A stretch of 48,244 nucleotides of DNA from JAADGZ01 sp964596835 (lineage in GTDB: Bacteria; Pseudomonadota; Gammaproteobacteria; UBA6429; Thiohalophilaceae): the NCBI GenBank assembly GCA_964596835.1, contig CAZQVV010000005.1, positions 1 through 48,244 of the forward strand, read 5' to 3'. Positions 17,302-25,100 of the stretch are shown here, in pieces; the stretch's first letter is position 1; every line of letters starts with the position of its first letter. Below the pieces are notes generated by a model. The model saw nothing but the letters and a program-made list of their open reading frames with translations, searched no databases and had not been told where the DNA came from. A program made the position numbers and the translations under genes.

Positions 17302-18123
17302 ATGAGCGACATCAAAGAAATTATCGAAAGCGCCTTTGAAAACCGTGCTGAAATCACGCCGCGTAGCGTCGATACCATCGTCAGGGAAGCGGTTAACGAC
17401 GCTATCAGCCAACTTGATAAGGGCGAACTCCGGGTTGCCGAAAAACAGGATGCGGGCTGGGTGGTCCATGAATGGCTGAAAAAAGCCGTGTTGCTGTTCT
17501 TCCGCATCAACGACAACGAATTCATGAAAGGCGGCTTCACCAATTATTACGACAAAGTACCGGCTAAATATGCTGACTACAACTCGCGTGAATTCCGCAA
17601 TGAAGGCGTGCGTATTGTGCCCCCGGCCACTGTGCGCCAGGGCGCCTACATCGCCCCCGGCACGGTGCTCATGCCGTCCTATGTCAATATCGGCGCCTAT
17701 GTGGATTCCGGCACCATGGTCGATACCTGGGCCACCGTGGGTTCCTGCGCCCAGATTGGCAAGAACGTACATCTGTCCGGCGGCGTCGGCATCGGCGGCG
17801 TGCTGGAACCCTTGCAGGCGGCACCCACCATTATTGAAGATGGCTGTTTTATTGGCGCGCGTTCGGAAGTGGTCGAGGGCGTTATCGTTGAACAAGGCTC
17901 GGTCATTTCCATGGGCGTTTACATCGGCCAGAGCACTCGCATCTACAACCGCATGACAGACGAAGTCACCTATGGCCGCATTCCGGCAGGCTCAGTCGTC
18001 GTCTCCGGCAACCTACCTTCCAAAGATGGAAAATACAGTCTCTACTGCGCCGTGATCGTCAAGCAGGTGGATGCCAAAACCCTGGGCAAGGTCGGCATCA
18101 ACGAACTGTTGCGGGATATTTGA
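17302..18123 (+). CDS. dapD: 2,3,4,5-tetrahydropyridine-2,6-dicarboxylate N-succinyltransferase
   Basis: Transfers succinate from succinyl-CoA to tetrahydrodipicolinate, opening the succinylase branch of lysine/meso-DAP synthesis. The 273-aa product has an N-terminal helical domain and a left-handed β-helix of hexapeptide repeats from about residue 100 to 230 (for example APGTVLMPSYVNIGAYVDSG and GSCAQIGKNVHLSGG), then the C-terminal swap region. Length equals the E. coli enzyme (274). It lies between dapC and dapE, with repeats on both sides. Confidence 0.97.
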   Translation: MSDIKEIIESAFENRAEITPRSVDTIVREAVNDAISQLDKGELRVAEKQDAGWVVHEWLKKAVLLFFRINDNEFMKGGFTNYYDKVPAKYADYNSREFRNEGVRIVPPATVRQGAYIAPGTVLMPSYVNIGAYVDSGTMVDTWATVGSCAQIGKNVHLSGGVGIGGVLEPLQAAPTIIEDGCFIGARSEVVEGVIVEQGSVISMGVYIGQSTRIYNRMTDEVTYGRIPAGSVVVSGNLPSKDGKYSLYCAVIVKQVDAKTLGKVGINELLRDI

Positions 18124-18127
18124 AAGT

Positions 18128-18230
18128 AATTAATCGTTGCATAAGTATTCGCACGTGTTTTATACCCTCACCCCAACCCTCTCCCGGAGGGCGAGGGGGT
18201 TATGATGCAAATACTTATGCAACGATTAAT
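18128..18230. repeat. Palindrome enclosing a CCCTCACCCCAACCC-type repeat
   Basis: Outer arms ATTAATCGTTGCATAAGTAT (about 18129–18148) and ATACTTATGCAACGATTAAT (18211–18230) are mirror images. They enclose CCCTCACCCCAACCCTCTCC and GGAGGGCGAGGGGG, a second palindrome of a kind common in many bacteria. It begins a few bases after the dapD stop and could act as a strong hairpin in the transcript, but there is no T-run after it. Confidence 0.8.
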
Positions 18231-18236
18231 AAGATG

Positions 18237-18301
18237 CCTCTGATTGATTTCGCCGTTCGTGGTGAGTCTGTCGAACCATAAACGGCGAAATCAATCAGAG
18301 G
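18237..18301. repeat. Palindrome enclosing the GTTCGTGGTGAGTCTGTCGA repeat
   Basis: A 21-bp arm beginning CCTCTGATTGATTTCGCCG (18237–18257) is matched perfectly in inverse by 18281–18301. The 23-bp centre carries CGTGGTGAGTCTGTCGAACC, the element also found at 8705. It sits directly in front of dapE (start 18322). Confidence 0.85.
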
Positions 18302-18321
18302 TTCCTTAAGTAAATAAAAAT

Positions 18322-19467
18322 ATGCCTGATTCTGATACCCTGAAACTGGCCAAAGCCTTGATACAACGATCCTCGGTCACGCCTGATGATGCCGGTTGCC
18401 AGTTACTGCTGGCCGAACGCCTACAGGCTATCGGCTTTGAGATCGAACATCTGCGTTTTGGCGAAGTGGACAATCTCTGGGCGCGGCGCGGCCATGCCGA
18501 ACCGCTGCTTTGTTTTGCCGGGCATACCGATGTGGTGCCCACCGGCCCACAAAGCGAGTGGCGCTTCCCGCCTTTTTCAGCACAGGAACACGAGGGACAA
18601 CTATACGGGCGTGGCAGCGCTGACATGAAAGGTTCGGTAGCGGCCTTCGTCACCGCCTGCGAACGTTTTATTGCCCGACATCCCGATCATACCGGTTCCA
18701 TCGCCTTTCTCATTACCAGTGATGAAGAAGGACCCGCTAAAAACGGCACCGTGCGGGTTATCGAAACCCTGGAAAAGCGTGGTGAGAAAATTGACTGGTG
18801 TCTGGTGGGCGAGCCGTCCAGCAGCGACCGGCTTGCCGATGTGATCAAAAACGGCCGCCGCGGATCGCTGGACGCGACACTCACCGTGCAGGGCATCCAG
18901 GGACATGTCGCCTACCCGCATCTGGCGCGCAATCCCGTGCATGCCTTTGCCCCTGCCTTGCTGCAACTCAGTACCGAAACCTGGGACCAGGGCAATGATC
19001 ATTTTCCGCCCACCACCTTCCAGATCAGTAATATCAATGCCGGTGTCGGCGCTACCAATGTCATTCCCGGCAAACTGGAAGCCCGGTTCAACCTGCGTTT
19101 TTCAACCGAATTGAATGAGCAGATCATTCGTGACCGGGTAGAGGCCATTCTTAACCAGCATGCGCTGGACTATGAGATCCGCTGGCAACTCTCCGGTAAC
19201 CCCTTCCTCACCGCCGAAGGTGAGCTGGTAGACGCCATTCGTAAGGCGATAAAAAACGTCTGTGGTTATGAAACCCAACTGTCCACTGCTGGCGGCACCT
19301 CCGATGGCCGTTTTATCGCCCCCACCGGCGCACAGGTCGTCGAGCTGGGACCGCTCAATGCCACCATCCATCAAGTCGACGAACATATCAGCATGGCCGA
19401 TCTAGACAACTTATCAGAGATCTACGAACGTACACTGATCACTCTCCTGGCCAGCCCAGGGGTATAG
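18322..19467 (+). CDS. dapE: Succinyl-diaminopimelate desuccinylase
   Basis: A di-zinc M20 peptidase-family amidohydrolase that frees LL-diaminopimelate from its succinyl form. The 381-aa product has the metal and catalytic residues His68 and Asp70 (GHTDVVPTG), Asp101 (GRGSADMKG), Glu135/Glu136 (SDEEGPAKNGT) and the C-terminal His in IHQVDEHI; the dimerisation domain spans about 180–295. Length is normal. The ribosome-binding site is weak (an A-rich stretch before the ATG). With dapC and dapD it covers three consecutive steps of the pathway. Confidence 0.97.
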   Translation: MPDSDTLKLAKALIQRSSVTPDDAGCQLLLAERLQAIGFEIEHLRFGEVDNLWARRGHAEPLLCFAGHTDVVPTGPQSEWRFPPFSAQEHEGQLYGRGSADMKGSVAAFVTACERFIARHPDHTGSIAFLITSDEEGPAKNGTVRVIETLEKRGEKIDWCLVGEPSSSDRLADVIKNGRRGSLDATLTVQGIQGHVAYPHLARNPVHAFAPALLQLSTETWDQGNDHFPPTTFQISNINAGVGATNVIPGKLEARFNLRFSTELNEQIIRDRVEAILNQHALDYEIRWQLSGNPFLTAEGELVDAIRKAIKNVCGYETQLSTAGGTSDGRFIAPTGAQVVELGPLNATIHQVDEHISMADLDNLSEIYERTLITLLASPGV

Positions 19468-19551
19468 AGAACGCCCTTTTCGGAGTCACTGTACAGGCTA
19501 AAAGATATGAAAACCCTTCTGTCTGGGGAGGGGTAGCCAATAGACTCTAAA

Positions 19552-19565
19552 TTGATAGAGATCAA
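19552..19565 (+). promoter_or_regulatory. FNR/ANR-type operator (TTGAT-N4-ATCAA) with class II promoter spacing
   Basis: The 14 bases TTGATAGAGATCAA match the FNR consensus exactly. A TACACT hexamer at 19587–19592 would be the −10 element of a start near 19599, which puts the centre of the box about 41 bp upstream, the position of an activating (class II) FNR site. The next gene is the dioxygenase at 19693, so low-oxygen activation of that gene is the simplest reading; this is inference from one site. Confidence 0.65.
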
Positions 19566-19692
19566 TAACCGTAAAAATACCTGCGCTACACTACCTGCCT
19601 ATACATAAGTATTCTACTTAACTATTATATGTGGATTGACGGTCAGCGATGGCGCTCCTACATCCGCATAATAACAACCTGTGAGACCCATC

Positions 19693-20619
19693 ATGAACTC
19701 GATAAAATCGGATACCCGCAAGGAACCCAGCCCGTTTGATCCTGATAACGAGTCTGGTTATCAGCAATGGCGGGATCAGAAGCTGGAAAGTTATCCCGAG
19801 GATATCGGCGATCTGGTGGTGGAAATTGACGATCCGCGTAATCTTACTCAAGCCGAATTCGATGCTCTCCTGCAACGCTGTCGCAAGACCAATATGGCCC
19901 TGTATGTGGGTAAAACCGGTACCGATCCCAGTCCGGAAATCCCCCTTGCCATGGCTCAGCAATTCGGTCTGCAGGCGCTTAATAAAAACTGGCTGGCCGA
20001 TGACAATGGCCTGACCTCATTAACGGTACGCGATGATGGCGTCCGCAAGCATTACATTCCCTATACCAATCGTGCCATCAACTGGCACACCGATGGCTAC
20101 TACAATATTGCCAGCCAGCAAATCCTGGCGTTGAATCTGCATGTGGTTCAACGTGCCGCCAGCGGTGGCGAAAACGCGCTGCTGGATCATGAAATTGCCT
20201 ATATTCTCCTGCGCGAAAAAAATCCTGACTACATCCGCGCCCTGATGGCGTCCAATACCATGACCATCCCGGCTCGCATCGAAGAGGGCACAATCGCGCG
20301 TCAGGAAGAACCCGGTCCGGTATTCAGCATCCGCGCCGACAGCAACCTGCACATGCGTTACACCATCCGGGTCAACAATGTGATCTGGGCGGACGATCCA
20401 CTGACGACCGAGGCTCTGGGCTACCTGAAAGAAATTCTCGAAGGCGACTCAAAATATATCTACCGTGGCTTACTCCAGCCGGGCATGGGTCTTATCAGCA
20501 ACAACGTCCTGCATGATCGCGCCGCCTTCAACGACGATGATGAGCATAAACGCCACTACTACCGCGCCCGTTATTTTGAACGCCTGGTCGGCACAGGTTT
20601 TTTTGAACAGGATCAATAA
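19693..20619 (+). CDS. TauD/TfdA-family Fe(II)/2-oxoglutarate-type dioxygenase
   Basis: A 308-aa protein of the TauD fold. The Fe-binding facial triad is visible as His132-x-Asp134 in NWHTDGYYN and a distal His274 in VLHDRAAF; the C-terminal arginine that binds 2-oxoglutarate is likely in the YYRARYFERL stretch. The substrate is unknown; nearby genes give no clue, and no sulfonate or carnitine genes are present. I prefer the ATG at 19693 over the GTG at 19681. It is a single gene, preceded by a perfect FNR-type box and followed by converging tsaB. FNR control of an oxygen-using enzyme is unexpected. Confidence 0.85.
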   Translation: MNSIKSDTRKEPSPFDPDNESGYQQWRDQKLESYPEDIGDLVVEIDDPRNLTQAEFDALLQRCRKTNMALYVGKTGTDPSPEIPLAMAQQFGLQALNKNWLADDNGLTSLTVRDDGVRKHYIPYTNRAINWHTDGYYNIASQQILALNLHVVQRAASGGENALLDHEIAYILLREKNPDYIRALMASNTMTIPARIEEGTIARQEEPGPVFSIRADSNLHMRYTIRVNNVIWADDPLTTEALGYLKEILEGDSKYIYRGLLQPGMGLISNNVLHDRAAFNDDDEHKRHYYRARYFERLVGTGFFEQDQ

Positions 20620-20636
20620 TCAAAACACCGCAGTAA

Positions 20637-20768
20637 AATGTTGGGCTTCGCTATTGCTCAGCGCCAACCTACGTATTTTGAATAATAACCGTAGCAGAGC
20701 CTGTTGGGTTTCACCTTGTTCTACCCAACCTACACATTTTTTAATATTTCAAGGTGGATAGAACAAAG
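20637..20768. repeat. Two TTGGGC-family repeats between the convergent genes
   Basis: A copy reading TGTTGGGCTTCGCTATTGCT followed by CAGCGCCAACCTACG starts at 20640, and a second, TGTTGGGTTTCACCTTGTTC followed by TACCCAACCTACA, starts at 20702, with GGTGGATAGAACAAAGTG as a partial mirror arm. They fill the gap between the stops of the dioxygenase gene and tsaB. Confidence 0.65.
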
Positions 20769-20788
20769 TGTCGACACACTTAATACGT

Positions 20789-21481
20789 TCATCTCTGTTT
20801 CGGTTTTTTTGCTACCTTGTCGCGTAAATAAACCGGCTGCGCCAGTTCCGCGCTGAGCAGTTTTTTGTCGGCCCAATCGAAACGCGCCAGTTCCAGTAGT
20901 GCGCTTGCGCGGGGATAGCAGTCGTCGTCCACACTGCCGCGATAAGTAAGGCAACGCACACCGGCACGCGCAGACAGTTCACCCAGGTAAGTCTGGCAGC
21001 CGCTGCCCGCTGCCCGCCATTGCCCCGGCTGTCGCTTGATCTCCGCTACCGCGCTGACCGCTTCATCCGCCAACAAGCACATGCGGCCCTGGTTAAGCTG
21101 ATAATAGCCCCAATACACTTCTCCCATGCGCGCATCCATCACGGCAAGCACCTGCTCACTGTCCTGTTCTCGATAAGCGGCCTGCGCCAGGGCCGCCAGA
21201 CTGGAAATAGAGATCACCGGCAGGTCCAGGGCGAACGCCAGCCCCTGCACCACACTCACGCCGATGCGCACACCGGTAAAAGATCCCGGTCCCCGATCCA
21301 TTACCAGCGCATCCAGCTGCGCCGGTTTCAAGCCGGCCTGCGACAACAGTTCCTCTACCATCGGCAATACCCGCTGGCTATGACCACGCGGCGTCACTTC
21401 ATAACATTCACGAATCTCATCGTCGTACATCAGCGCCACTGAACAAGCTTCGGTGACGGTGTCAATGGCAAGTAATTTCAT
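20789..21481 (-). CDS. tsaB: tRNA threonylcarbamoyladenosine biosynthesis protein TsaB
   Basis: TsaB is the scaffold partner of TsaD in the TsaBDE complex that makes t6A37 in ANN-decoding tRNAs. The 230-aa product (start at 21481, MKLLAIDTVTEACSVAL) has the ASKHA-fold opening, then GRGPGSFTGVRIG-like DRGPGSFTGVRIGVSVVQGLA and the conserved alanine-rich SSLAALAQAAY. Five upstream residues from an earlier in-frame codon are unlikely to be used. It lies next to a yoaA-type helicase, the same pairing as in E. coli. Confidence 0.93.
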   Translation of the reverse strand: MKLLAIDTVTEACSVALMYDDEIRECYEVTPRGHSQRVLPMVEELLSQAGLKPAQLDALVMDRGPGSFTGVRIGVSVVQGLAFALDLPVISISSLAALAQAAYREQDSEQVLAVMDARMGEVYWGYYQLNQGRMCLLADEAVSAVAEIKRQPGQWRAAGSGCQTYLGELSARAGVRCLTYRGSVDDDCYPRASALLELARFDWADKKLLSAELAQPVYLRDKVAKKPKQR

Positions 21482-21533
21482 ATTCTGCTTAAGCAATCTC
21501 TTGTTCTTAAATCTGAAACGATATCATCCAGGG

Positions 21534-21575
21534 CTTCTGTTGGGCTTCGCGTTGCTCTGTCCAACCTGCATATAT
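21534..21575. repeat. TTGGGC-family repeat between the helicase and tsaB
   Basis: TGTTGGGCTTCGCGTTGCTC followed by TGTCCAACCTGCATA lies in the short minus-strand spacer between the helicase stop (21588) and the tsaB start. It shares the core of the copies at 17151 and 20640. Confidence 0.6.
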
Positions 21576-21587
21576 CTTTCGGCAGGT

Positions 21588-23516
21588 TCACGATACGGCT
21601 GTTCTTTTTTCGACATATTCAAAGAAACGGGCGATATCGTCTGCGTCCCGGGTACGCGCCATTTTCGGCAGACTGTCAAGAAAAACTCGGCCATAGGGTT
21701 TATCCAGCAAGCGGGGATCACAGATCATTAAAATACCGTGATCATTGACATCACGAATCAGACGACCGACGCCCTGCTTCAGGGTGATCGCGGCATTCGG
21801 TAACTGAAACTCCATAAAGGGGTTTCTGCCCTGCTTGCGCAGGGCTTCAATGCGGCCCTGCAAGACGGGATCGCCCGGCGAGGCAAACGGTAACTTGTCG
21901 ATGATCACGCAGGACAGGGCATCCCCCCGCACATCCACGCCTTCCCAAAAACTACTGGTGCCCAGCAATACCGCGTTGCCCATCTTGCGGAATTTTTCCA
22001 GCAGAACATCCCGTGGTTCCACACCCTGCACCAGCAGGGGGAAATCTATCGTATCTTCAAGCAGTTCTGCCGCTTCATTCAGCGCCCGATGGCTGGTAAA
22101 TAACAAAAAGGTGCGCCCAGCACAACTTTCGATGACCGGCCGCGCGCAATCGATGACCGCCTCGGTATAATTTTGATCACTGGGCAGGGGCAAATCCCGA
22201 GGCACATAAAATAGTGACTGGTGGTAGTAATCAAAGGGACTGGCCCACTGCACGGTTTCGGCTTCCATCAGCCCCAGTTGCTGCTGAAACAGCTCAAAAT
22301 TTTCGCCTACCGCCAGGGTCGCCGAAGTGAAAATCCAGGCCGCTTTGATTTTCTCCAGCCGGGCCTGAAAGCTGCCGGCGATACTCAGGGGCGTCAGGTG
22401 AATGGAGAAAGAACGTTTGTGGATCTCATACCAGTGAATATGATCCTCGGGCGAGTCACCGGTCAGACGCGTAAACAGATCCTGTAAATCCGCACCCCGC
22501 CGTTGACAGTTATCCAGCCCCTTACTGCGCTCGGAGAGGGGCTTAAGCGCAGCCCGCAGTTTCTCCAGAGCCGTATTCACTTTATCAATCGCGGCCAGAA
22601 GATCCCCGCCCTGTGCTTCATCGCGCCAGACGCCACGACCGTTTTTCAATTCAAACGCCAGGCGCATATCCTGCACTGCGGTTTGCAGGGCGTCGGTGAC
22701 GGTTGAAAAATCCCGGCCTTCATTAATGTCGGTAATATATTCCGCTTCGGCATCACGCGACAGTTCCAGCAATTGCCGACTGCTCATGGAGGTGCTGAAA
22801 AAACCAGACGCCACATCCGGTAACTGGTGCGCTTCATCGATAATAAAAGCATTGGCGGTCGGTAGTAACTCACCAAAGCCACTCTCACGCAGGGCCATAT
22901 CGGCAAATAGCAAATGATGGTTCACCACCACCACGTCCGCCACCTGTGCCTGACGCCGGGCCTCCATCAAATGACATTTGTCGTAAAATCCACATTCAGC
23001 CCCCAGACAGTTATCCGAGCCGGAAGTCACTCGTGGCCAGACGGCGTCGGTTTCCGGCAGCGTCGACAGTTCGGCAATGTCACCGCTCGCCGTTTGCTGT
23101 GACCAGCTTCGAATCATCTGGATTTTTTTAGCCATCTCCCGATGACTGTAGCGGCCTTCCTCGGCCACTTCCAGACGGTGCAAACAGAGGTAGTTATTGC
23201 GGCCTTTGAGTAGCGCCACGCTCACAGGCACCGCCAGCGCCTTGCGCACCACCGGCAGATCACGATGATAAAGCTGATCCTGGAGGTTTTTGGTGCCAGT
23301 GGAAATGATCACTTTCTGGCCAAAGAGCAGGGCCGGAACCAGATAGGCAAAAGTCTTGCCGGTGCCGGTGCCAGCCTCGGCGATAAGAACAGAATTATGA
23401 TCCAGTGTGCGGGCCACCGCTTCAGCCATGGCCTGCTGTTCTGCGCGGGGTGCAAAACCGGTTATGTGTTTCGCCAGCAGGCCATCCTGACCCAGAATTT
23501 CACTCGGCGTATTCAT
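21588..23516 (-). CDS. yoaA: XPD/DinG-family ATP-dependent DNA helicase, YoaA type
   Basis: A superfamily 2 Fe-S helicase unwinding DNA 5′ to 3′; YoaA of E. coli works with the HolC subunit in replication-fork repair. The 642-aa product has Walker A AGTGTGKT with Lys54, four cysteines of the Fe-S cluster at 111, 170, 175 and 181, a DEAH box (227–230) and the C-terminal helicase motifs GTSSFWEGVDV and QGVGRLIRD. Length is close to E. coli YoaA (636) and shorter than DinG, which supports the YoaA assignment, as does adjacency to tsaB. Confidence 0.92.
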   Translation of the reverse strand: MNTPSEILGQDGLLAKHITGFAPRAEQQAMAEAVARTLDHNSVLIAEAGTGTGKTFAYLVPALLFGQKVIISTGTKNLQDQLYHRDLPVVRKALAVPVSVALLKGRNNYLCLHRLEVAEEGRYSHREMAKKIQMIRSWSQQTASGDIAELSTLPETDAVWPRVTSGSDNCLGAECGFYDKCHLMEARRQAQVADVVVVNHHLLFADMALRESGFGELLPTANAFIIDEAHQLPDVASGFFSTSMSSRQLLELSRDAEAEYITDINEGRDFSTVTDALQTAVQDMRLAFELKNGRGVWRDEAQGGDLLAAIDKVNTALEKLRAALKPLSERSKGLDNCQRRGADLQDLFTRLTGDSPEDHIHWYEIHKRSFSIHLTPLSIAGSFQARLEKIKAAWIFTSATLAVGENFELFQQQLGLMEAETVQWASPFDYYHQSLFYVPRDLPLPSDQNYTEAVIDCARPVIESCAGRTFLLFTSHRALNEAAELLEDTIDFPLLVQGVEPRDVLLEKFRKMGNAVLLGTSSFWEGVDVRGDALSCVIIDKLPFASPGDPVLQGRIEALRKQGRNPFMEFQLPNAAITLKQGVGRLIRDVNDHGILMICDPRLLDKPYGRVFLDSLPKMARTRDADDIARFFEYVEKRTAVS

Positions 23517-23553
23517 GAAGTTTGTTGTTTAGTACCTTAGCTAATAAGTGCGT

Positions 23554-23623
23554 TGATTATGCGACATATAAATATGCCTTCCCACGCCGGAGCGTGGGAA
23601 TGAGAATTTCGTGTCGCATAATC
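23554..23623. repeat. Nested palindrome upstream of the helicase gene
   Basis: GATTATGCGACA (23554–23565) and TGTCGCATAATC (23612–23623) are outer arms. Between them TTCCCACGCC–GG–GCGTGGGAA-like sequence (about 23579–23600) forms a second, GC-rich hairpin. Nothing is encoded in this stretch. Confidence 0.75.
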
Positions 23624-23658
23624 AGTAACCCCATTAGTACATCTATGAATGAAACCCG

Positions 23659-23737
23659 GTAGGGGGGGCACGGTGTTTGTGCCCACGCGGGATAAGCTAA
23701 CCTAAACGCGTGGGCACAAACACCGTGCCCACCCTAC
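23659..23737. repeat. Long perfect-type palindrome of the CACGGTGTTTGTGCCCACG family
   Basis: An arm containing GGCACGGTGTTTGTGCCCAC (about 23667–23686) is repeated in inverse as GTGGGCACAAACACCGTGCC (23710–23729), with about 17 bp between the arms. Only one mismatch is seen, in the outer G-run. It lies between the helicase and the 23812 gene. Confidence 0.85.
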
Positions 23738-23811
23738 ATGGTTGCTGCAATTGATGCGCGTCGTTGCACTTAGCCCAACCTGCGTATTTTTCAGGAACAG
23801 AATTAATATAA

Positions 23812-24252
23812 TTAATCCTGCGGCCAGACAATATGGGCAATTTTTTTAAATTTCGCCACCGACATAGCACCCCGTTTGCTGCGTTTTGTTTCTTCCAGCG
23901 CATCCGCGACCACATCGTGTTCCGCTCGATAGATCTGCGTAGGCTGGAAGTCACTATCCATGAGTACCAGCACCACCGCGTCCCAGTCCTGCTCAAGTTT
24001 CAACTGGCCGACACGCTGGCCCGACTTTGATTCATCGAAAATAGTCCGGCCCTTGATCTGGATTTTTTTCCCGTCTTTATCATAGGCATCAAAACCACCG
24101 TTATGATCCCCGGCCTCAAGCTGCAGAAGCCGACAGGCATCGTGGCGGGCAATCTCGGCGCTGATGCCCAGTGACTTGCCCGTGGTGCGCCGGTATTCGG
24201 CGGCAATGCGCCGAGCTTCACTCATTAGTTTATCAACCGCATAAAGCGTCAA
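23812..24252 (-). CDS. Conserved small protein of unknown function, possibly PD-(D/E)XK-like
   Basis: A 146-aa soluble protein; I do not know its function. The middle carries GGFDAYDKDGKKIQIKGRTIFDES, read here as D…(Q)xK spacing like the core of the PD-(D/E)XK nuclease fold, with a preceding helix rich in conserved-looking residues (ARHDACRLLQLEAGDHNG) and a following QLKLEQDWDAVVLVLMD strand. From memory it resembles a DUF6998-type family, which I cannot verify. The likely start is TTG at 24252 with AAGG upstream; ATG at 24225 is the alternative. No methylase or helicase partner lies beside it apart from the YoaA-type gene downstream. Confidence 0.7.
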   Translation of the reverse strand: MTLYAVDKLMSEARRIAAEYRRTTGKSLGISAEIARHDACRLLQLEAGDHNGGFDAYDKDGKKIQIKGRTIFDESKSGQRVGQLKLEQDWDAVVLVLMDSDFQPTQIYRAEHDVVADALEETKRSKRGAMSVAKFKKIAHIVWPQD

Positions 24253-24442
24253 AGCAATAACCTTATTAAATCAAACGATTGAAAGAATTATAGGGTAATT
24301 CCAGCTAAGACTCTAATTGGCCTGTTTTAACAGCCCTCAACCGCCAGAGCGCATCGGCGTGTGGTAACGGACATGGAGGATGGTAGGCCGGTTGTCGGGC
24401 TGTAAAGACGAGGAAAGAGAAGTACACGGGGGGGCTGCCAGG

Positions 24443-24464
24443 CTTCGTCTGGAATCAGACGAAG
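24443..24464. repeat. Perfect 9-bp hairpin in an otherwise empty 236-bp gap
   Basis: CTTCGTCTG and CAGACGAAG enclose a GAAT loop. It lies just past the stop of the gene at 24489 on the minus strand, but no T-run follows, so it is at best a weak or Rho-dependent end. The rest of 24253–24488 shows no gene, RNA or repeat that I recognise. Confidence 0.5.
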
Positions 24465-24488
24465 ATAGTCGATGTCTGGACATTAGCC

Positions 24489-24863
24489 TCAGGCAATCAG
24501 ATCGATGGGCTGGTGCCCGTCAGTTCGTTGTGCATGTTGTTCTGCCTCAGCACTCCGGGCCTGCTGTTCACGGATCGCGTCACGAACGGCACTGTTTTCC
24601 TGTTCGGAATAGGTCTGACTAACCCGTTCACGCATGGCGCGTACCTGCTGTCGTGAATCAACCGGCGCTTCTTTGCGGTCTTCAATCGCAAAAAAACGTG
24701 CTTCGTTAGCCTGACTGGCTGACTGCGCCGCACGGTGGTCCTGTTCTTTCTGTGCCCTTTCATGGCGAGCAAAATTCGCCTTACGCTCCTCATCACGGCG
24801 CTCACTTTGGCGTGAGGCCTGGACACTACGTTCATGGTTGGAGGGCGTCGCTTCGATTTCCAT
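24489..24863 (-). CDS. Hypothetical charged, glutamine-rich small protein
   Basis: A 124-aa ORF with no family that I recognise. It is extremely rich in Arg, Glu, Gln and Ala, has no membrane segment or signal peptide, and is predicted helical, probably coiled coil or disordered (for example QASRQSERRDEERKANFARH). It ends PIDLIA. The Shine-Dalgarno signal is weak and there are overlapping ORFs in other frames, so it may not be a real gene, although the length and the biased but amphipathic composition favour one. It stands alone between the unknown 23812 gene and the divergent lipoprotein. Confidence 0.5.
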   Translation of the reverse strand: MEIEATPSNHERSVQASRQSERRDEERKANFARHERAQKEQDHRAAQSASQANEARFFAIEDRKEAPVDSRQQVRAMRERVSQTYSEQENSAVRDAIREQQARSAEAEQHAQRTDGHQPIDLIA

Positions 24864-24993
24864 ACTTCGAATTCTAGACTATTCCACTGAAACTGAGTGG
24901 TAATTGGTCAAACTTTCGACAATTCGTTCCTGCTAATCTACATTACAAAAATAAGACAAGACATTGTTTCAGCTTGATTTCAACTAAAATTAG

Positions 24994-25050
24994 GTATAAA
25001 ACCTGGGATATCCTCACGAATATTTTTTAAAAGCCGAAAGCTTATTTGCC
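24994..25050. repeat. Solo arm of the bamA–skp palindrome
   Basis: The bases ATAAAACCTGGGATATCCTC, then ACGAATATTTTTTAAAAGCC and GAAAGCTTATTTGCCCG, align well with 171–227 near bamA (TTAAAACCTGAGGTATCCCC onward). Only the left arm is present; no mirror arm follows before the lipoprotein gene. It fills part of the 237-bp gap in front of that gene. Confidence 0.7.
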
Positions 25051-25100
25051 CGTTTAATTTTAAACCTGAAAAACCCGTGCCCGAACAGGAAAACATTGAT

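Noticed and set aside
18160..18202. Intrinsic terminator after dapD
   Set aside because: The GC-rich hairpin has no following T-run and belongs to a dispersed repeat, so I list it as a repeat only.
24380..24622. 80-aa plus-strand ORF, or a structured RNA such as RNase P RNA because of GAGGAAAG
   Set aside because: The ORF overlaps the minus-strand gene and has no motif. The GAGGAAAG match is too short, and the other conserved parts of RNase P RNA are not present.
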